Source: Candidatus Avimonoglobus intestinipullorum (GTDB taxonomy: Bacteria > Bacillota > Clostridia > UBA1381). From it: a stretch of 15,993 nt of DNA. Location of the stretch: positions 1-15,993 of the forward strand of contig DVND01000121.1 of assembly GCA_018714645.1 (NCBI GenBank), in the 5' to 3' direction. Positions 13,070-15,993 of the stretch are shown here, piece by piece; the stretch's first letter is position 1, and the number at the start of each line of letters is the position of its first letter. A program made the translations under genes and the position numbers. The notes beneath the pieces are model-generated. The model searched no databases, was not told the origin of the DNA, and saw only the letters and a program-made list of their open reading frames with translations.

Positions 13070-13849
13070 ATGAATTTGAAACTGATCGCCTGTAAGGTTT
13101 TATGCCGGGAGCTTTCCTACCTGACGGCACAAAGCCCGAATTTTATCGACGCATCCTACCTCCGGCAGGGGCTGCACAACACGCCTGAAAAGCTCCGCGA
13201 CATCCTGCAGCGGGAAATTGACTGCATCGATGCGGGGACGGATTACCACACCGCAGCCTTTGAGGACGGCCGGGATTTTGACGCCATTCTTCTGGGATAT
13301 GGGCTGTGCAGCAGGGGGATTTGCGGGATCCGTTCCAAAAAATACCCCATTGTCGTCCCCCGCGCGCATGACTGCGCCACACTGTTTCTGGGCAGCAAAG
13401 AATGGTACCGGGATTATTTTGACTCCAACGGCGGCGTCTATTGGTTCACCCCCGGCTGGATCGAAAATGCGGTCATGCCGTCAGAGGAAAACCTGCGGTG
13501 GATGCGCCGTATTTATGCGGAGGAATACGGGGAAGAAAACGCTGATTTTTTGATAAAAACCACCTATGGCTGGCAGCAACGCTACAGCACCTGTGCCTAT
13601 GTGGAATGGAACGCGCTCGCAAATGAACAGCATAAAGCCTTTGCACTAAAAAGCAGCCGGGCGTTCGGCTGGAAATTTGACAGGCTGGAGGGCGACTCTT
13701 CCCTTTTAGAGGATTTCCTGGCAGGGCGCTGGGATGAGGAGCGGTTTTTATGTGTCCCCCCAAACCACACCATTGAAGCCTCTTATCAAGATAACATCCT
13801 GCGGACTGTAGAGCAAAACGAACCAGACAGAAAGGAACAGCCAGTATGA
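13070..13849 (+). CDS. DUF1638 domain protein
   Basis: Soluble protein of 259 residues in the DUF1638 family (PF07796), whose members are often found beside corrinoid methyltransferase genes in acetogens and methanogens; the biochemical role is not established. Visible family features are the N-terminal LIACKVLCRELSYL (C8, C12), FDAILLGYGLCSRGICGIR, and VPRAHDCATLFLGSKEWYRDYF. These conserved Cys, His and Asp residues suggest a metal or cofactor site. ATG at 13070 has GAGGG six bases upstream and follows a good promoter; a start at 13013 would lie within that promoter. The stop codon overlaps the start of the next gene (ATGA), so the two are translationally coupled. Placement directly opposite the RACo-like gene supports a role in corrinoid methyl transfer, for example in cofactor handling, but this is inferred. 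Confidence 0.85.
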   Translation: MNLKLIACKVLCRELSYLTAQSPNFIDASYLRQGLHNTPEKLRDILQREIDCIDAGTDYHTAAFEDGRDFDAILLGYGLCSRGICGIRSKKYPIVVPRAHDCATLFLGSKEWYRDYFDSNGGVYWFTPGWIENAVMPSEENLRWMRRIYAEEYGEENADFLIKTTYGWQQRYSTCAYVEWNALANEQHKAFALKSSRAFGWKFDRLEGDSSLLEDFLAGRWDEERFLCVPPNHTIEASYQDNILRTVEQNEPDRKEQPV

Positions 13850-14238
13850 AAATTGCAGTACCTTATGAAAACGGCCGGATTTTTCAGCATTTCGGCCGGA
13901 CAGAAACCTTTAAAATTTACGATGTGGAGGGAAATACGGTTACATCGTCTGAAATTATTTCCACAAACGGGAGCGGGCACGGTGCACTCGCCGGGATTCT
14001 CACCACCAACCAGGTGCATACGTTAATCTGCGGCGGCATCGGCGCAGGCGCGCAGACCGCCCTTGCGGAAGCGGGCATCCGCGTATACGGCGGCGCAGAC
14101 GGCAATGCGGACGATGCTATAAACGCGCTGCTCTCCGGGACGCTCCGCTATAACCCGGACGTTCAATGTAACCACCATGCCCACGGCGACCATCCATGCG
14201 GAGACCACGGCTGCGGAACCCATGGCTGCCAGCATTAA
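13846..14238 (+). CDS. NifX/NifB-type cluster-binding family protein with His/Cys tail
   Basis: Small protein of 130 residues. Residues 1-105 form the dinitrogenase iron-molybdenum cofactor-binding fold (PF02579): MKIAVPYENGRIFQHFGRTE, then SGHGALAGIL and LICGGIGAGAQTALAEAGI. Relatives are widespread in anaerobes that have no nitrogenase, so nitrogen fixation is not implied. The last 23 residues hold four cysteines and seven histidines, with three adjacent G-x-H-x-C pentads at 114-128, a plausible site for a metal such as Ni, Zn or Fe or for a metal cluster. The gene overlaps the DUF1638 stop by four bases. It may store or deliver metal or a cluster to the neighbouring redox or methyltransferase proteins, which is a guess from position. 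Confidence 0.87.
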   Translation: MKIAVPYENGRIFQHFGRTETFKIYDVEGNTVTSSEIISTNGSGHGALAGILTTNQVHTLICGGIGAGAQTALAEAGIRVYGGADGNADDAINALLSGTLRYNPDVQCNHHAHGDHPCGDHGCGTHGCQH

Positions 14239-14307
14239 TTTCTGGCGGCGGGGATACATAATATTGGTAAAGCAGACTTATACTAAAAGAAAAAGGAGGG
14301 AAGCTGT

Positions 14308-14463
14308 ATGAAATACGTATGCAACATTTGCGGATGGGTCTATGATGAAGAACAGGGGATACCGGAAAGCGGCATCGCGCCTGGGACGAAGTTTGAAGAC
14401 CTTCCGGAGGACTTTGAATGCCCGCTTTGCGGCGTAGGTAAGGATCAATTCAGCGCAGAGTAA
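14308..14463 (+). CDS. Rubredoxin
   Basis: One-iron electron carrier of 51 residues, the normal length. The two knuckles are complete: C5-N-I-C8-G-W and C38-P-L-C41-G-V, with the usual aromatic core (Y3, W10, Y12, F29, F36). GGAGG lies seven to eight bases before ATG 14308. It is 69 bp downstream of the NifX-like gene with no clear promoter or terminator between, so it is probably cotranscribed, and it is followed by a strong terminator. Within this locus it is a candidate electron donor, possibly to the [2Fe-2S] domain of the RACo-like activator. Rubredoxins also serve oxygen defence, so the assignment is open. Confidence 0.95.
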   Translation: MKYVCNICGWVYDEEQGIPESGIAPGTKFEDLPEDFECPLCGVGKDQFSAE

Positions 14464-14503
14464 AAAATAAAGGAACAGCATATGCATGCTGTTCCTTTAT
14501 TTT
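14464..14503. terminator. Bidirectional terminator between rubredoxin and CNNM/CorC genes
   Basis: An 18-base inverted repeat (14464-14481 with 14486-14503; core AGGAACAGCAT) encloses a four-base loop. A and T runs at the two ends let it act in both directions. It starts immediately after the rubredoxin stop and lies 21 bp beyond the stop of the convergent gene. Confidence 0.9.
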
Positions 14504-14524
14504 ATTCATTTAACAAGCCGTTCT

Positions 14525-15856
14525 TTACTTTGCTCCCGAAACAACTTCTTCCGGGGTTTCTGCCGGTTCTAAGACTTTGACGCTGATTTCATGCGTCATC
14601 AAATCGTCTGCCTTAATAACCGTTATTTCCACATTGCCATACGTAAAGCAAAATCCCTCCTGCGGGATATTTCCGCTGATTTCAATCAGCCAGCCGTTGA
14701 CGGTCGTAGCTTCGGTTTCCTCCTCCGGCTCCAATTCAAAAAATTCAAAAAATTCCTCTATCGAAGTCGAACATAACACGCGATATTCCGTATCGCTGAT
14801 TTTCTCTATATTATCGATTTCCTCATCCTGTTCATCCCATATTTCTCCGACTAATTCTTCCAAAATGTCCTCAATCGTCACTATACCGGAAGTAATGCCG
14901 TACTCATTGACGACAATGACAATGTGATTGTGCTTTTTCTGCATATCCTTCAGCAGCAGGTCAAGGTGCATGCTCTCCGGGACATACGTGGCCGGGAACA
15001 TGGCCTGCTCCAGCGTAAAGCCCGGATTCCCATGCTTTAACAGATATTCCTTCGTATGCAGGATGCCGATAATCTTATCAACCGATTCGGAATATACAGG
15101 CATGCGGGAATACCCTTCTTCTTCAATTGTTTTTAAAATTTCTTCCTGCTGAGCGTCCGCCGGGATAAAAGTCACTGCCTTCCTGTGTGTCATGATATCG
15201 GCTGCGGTCAGATTGTCGAGCTTAAATACATTCTTTATGTATTCGATATCATTTTCACTCAGAGTCCCTTCATCAACGCCCGCATCAAGCATAATTACAA
15301 TGTCCTCTTCCGAAACAGGCTCATCTTTTTCATTCGGGTCAATCCCAAAAAGCCTTAAAACCCCGTTGGTGGAAACCGTGAGCAGCCATATAACCGGCTT
15401 TAACACGGCAGCCAACGCAGATATCGCCCCGCATACGACCTCCGCAAGCTTTTCTTTATGCCGCATGGCCACGCGTTTCGGGACAAGCTCCCCAAGGACA
15501 AGCGTAAAAAACGAAAGAATCAGCGTGATTACAACAACAGATACAGTATTCACCGTTCCTGTATAGGAAGCGGGAATGTGAAAAGCGGATACCGCAAAAG
15601 CGGATAAGCGCTCTGCAAAGTTGTCTGCGGCAAATGCCGAGCCCAAAAATCCTGCAAGTGTGATCCCGATCTGTATCGTCGAAAGGAAGCGCGTCGGCTC
15701 TTCAATCATCTTCAGCATCTTAACGGCCTTTTTATCGCCGTCCTCCGCCTTTGCCTTTACCTTCTTTTCATTCAGGGAAATAACTGCAATCTCCGTTGCA
15801 GCAAAGAACGCATTGAGCAAAATCAAAACTAACTGCAATAATAGTTGTTCAATCAT
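14525..15856 (-). CDS. CNNM/CorC (HlyC) family membrane protein with CBS pair
   Basis: Integral membrane protein of 443 residues, normal for this family, whose members are linked to Mg2+ or other divalent cation export. The DUF21/CNNM domain (about 1-190) starts with LLLQLVLILLNAFFAATEIA and contains the conserved LGELVPKRVAMRHKEK. A CBS pair (about 200-330) begins near DIMTHRKAVTFIPADA. The C-terminal CorC_HlyC domain (about 345-430) contains VNGWLIEISGNIPQEGF. The older name hemolysin C should not be taken to mean a toxin. The start is ATG 15856. The nearest GGAGG is about 14 bases upstream, which is rather far, and an in-frame TGA just before the ATG rules out a longer form. It is convergent with the rubredoxin gene and functionally separate from it. 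Its leader may be structured. Confidence 0.93.
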   Translation of the reverse strand: MIEQLLLQLVLILLNAFFAATEIAVISLNEKKVKAKAEDGDKKAVKMLKMIEEPTRFLSTIQIGITLAGFLGSAFAADNFAERLSAFAVSAFHIPASYTGTVNTVSVVVITLILSFFTLVLGELVPKRVAMRHKEKLAEVVCGAISALAAVLKPVIWLLTVSTNGVLRLFGIDPNEKDEPVSEEDIVIMLDAGVDEGTLSENDIEYIKNVFKLDNLTAADIMTHRKAVTFIPADAQQEEILKTIEEEGYSRMPVYSESVDKIIGILHTKEYLLKHGNPGFTLEQAMFPATYVPESMHLDLLLKDMQKKHNHIVIVVNEYGITSGIVTIEDILEELVGEIWDEQDEEIDNIEKISDTEYRVLCSTSIEEFFEFFELEPEEETEATTVNGWLIEISGNIPQEGFCFTYGNVEITVIKADDLMTHEISVKVLEPAETPEEVVSGAK

Positions 15857-15884
15857 GTTTGTATTTCAGACCTCCAAAATATTA

Positions 15885-15969
15885 ATAAGTGTTTTCACTA
15901 TCCGGCATTACCGCACTCAGCAGCGGAGCCAGACCGCGTATCTGTTTCTAAATACCCTGTCGCACTTAT
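15885..15969 (-). ncRNA. Possible structured leader RNA upstream of the CNNM/CorC gene
   Basis: On the minus strand, ATAAGTG (15963-15969) pairs perfectly with CACTTAT (15885-15891), closing a 71-base region. Inside, GTATT/GATAC (15951-15955 with 15938-15942) forms one arm. GGC-CCGC with GCGG-GCC (15904-15930) forms a second, two-part arm. The closed multi-helix shape and its position before a cation-transport gene suggest a riboswitch or other cis-acting RNA. It does not match a family I can name, and no terminator U tract follows. The rest of the upstream DNA runs off the window. Confidence 0.35.
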
Positions 15970-15993
15970 AAAATTTTGAAAGCCCGTTACTAC

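Noticed and set aside
13846..14238. Evidence for nitrogen fixation
   Set aside because: The protein belongs to a broad cofactor-binding family common in non-fixing anaerobes, and no nif structural gene is present.
14525..15856. Haemolysin toxin reading of the HlyC/CorC name
   Set aside because: Domain order DUF21, CBS pair, CorC_HlyC is that of cation-transport-linked membrane proteins.
1..15993. CRISPR arrays, tRNA or rRNA genes, insertion sequences, att sites
   Set aside because: No spaced direct-repeat array, no cloverleaf-like sequence, and no transposase or integrase was seen.

Overview
The window looks like the chromosome of an anaerobic, low- to mid-GC Firmicute of the class Clostridia, probably a gut or similar anoxic habitat. 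The grounds are AGGAGG-type ribosome binding sites, AT-rich gaps between coding regions of moderate GC, a lipoprotein binding protein with a family-1 sugar ABC importer, two AraC regulators with PocR-like cysteine-rich sensor domains, and a corrinoid methyltransferase set with its reductive activator. No rRNA, tRNA, CRISPR array, insertion sequence or phage gene was seen. The species cannot be named from this sequence.

Region 1 (1-8394) is a carbohydrate island. On the minus strand lie a lipoprotein solute-binding protein (3212-1803), a MalF-type permease (1746-823) and a MalG-type permease that runs off the left edge (811-1). No ATPase is present, so it must be supplied from elsewhere. An AraC/PocR regulator (4503-3646, minus) is transcribed divergently from an FAD-dependent oxidoreductase (4631-5881, plus). 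A GH94-type glycoside phosphorylase (8215-5924, minus) converges on the oxidoreductase, and the two share one perfectly palindromic terminator. The main finding is a repeated control element upstream of three units: the importer operon, the oxidoreductase and the phosphorylase. Each copy has two half-sites whose AAG cores start exactly 21 bp apart, with exactly 19 bp between the second core and a -10 box. This is the layout expected of one AraC-type activator, and the regulator encoded among the copies is the obvious candidate. The copy next to the regulator also covers that regulator's own -35 box, which suggests autorepression. The three transcription units therefore look like one small regulon: import of a di- or oligosaccharide or glycoside, intracellular phosphorolysis, and an FAD-dependent redox step.

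Region 2 (8395-14503) is a one-carbon or demethylation locus. A minus-strand operon runs from a RACo-like corrinoid activator (12915-11401) through a second AraC/PocR regulator (11348-10077) and a corrinoid protein (10061-9414) to a URO-D-family methyltransferase (9396-8395), and ends at a strong terminator. Divergent from it is a plus-strand set: a DUF1638 protein (13070-13849), a NifX-like protein with a His/Cys tail (13846-14238) and a rubredoxin (14308-14463). The likely job is methyl transfer from a small O-methylated or related substrate to the corrinoid and onward, with the activator rescuing oxidised Co(II) corrinoid. Rubredoxin may provide electrons for this. Only one methyltransferase is present, so a second component must lie elsewhere.

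Region 3 (14525-15993) holds a CNNM/CorC-type membrane protein on the minus strand. Its leader can fold into a closed multi-helix structure that I could not assign to a known RNA family.
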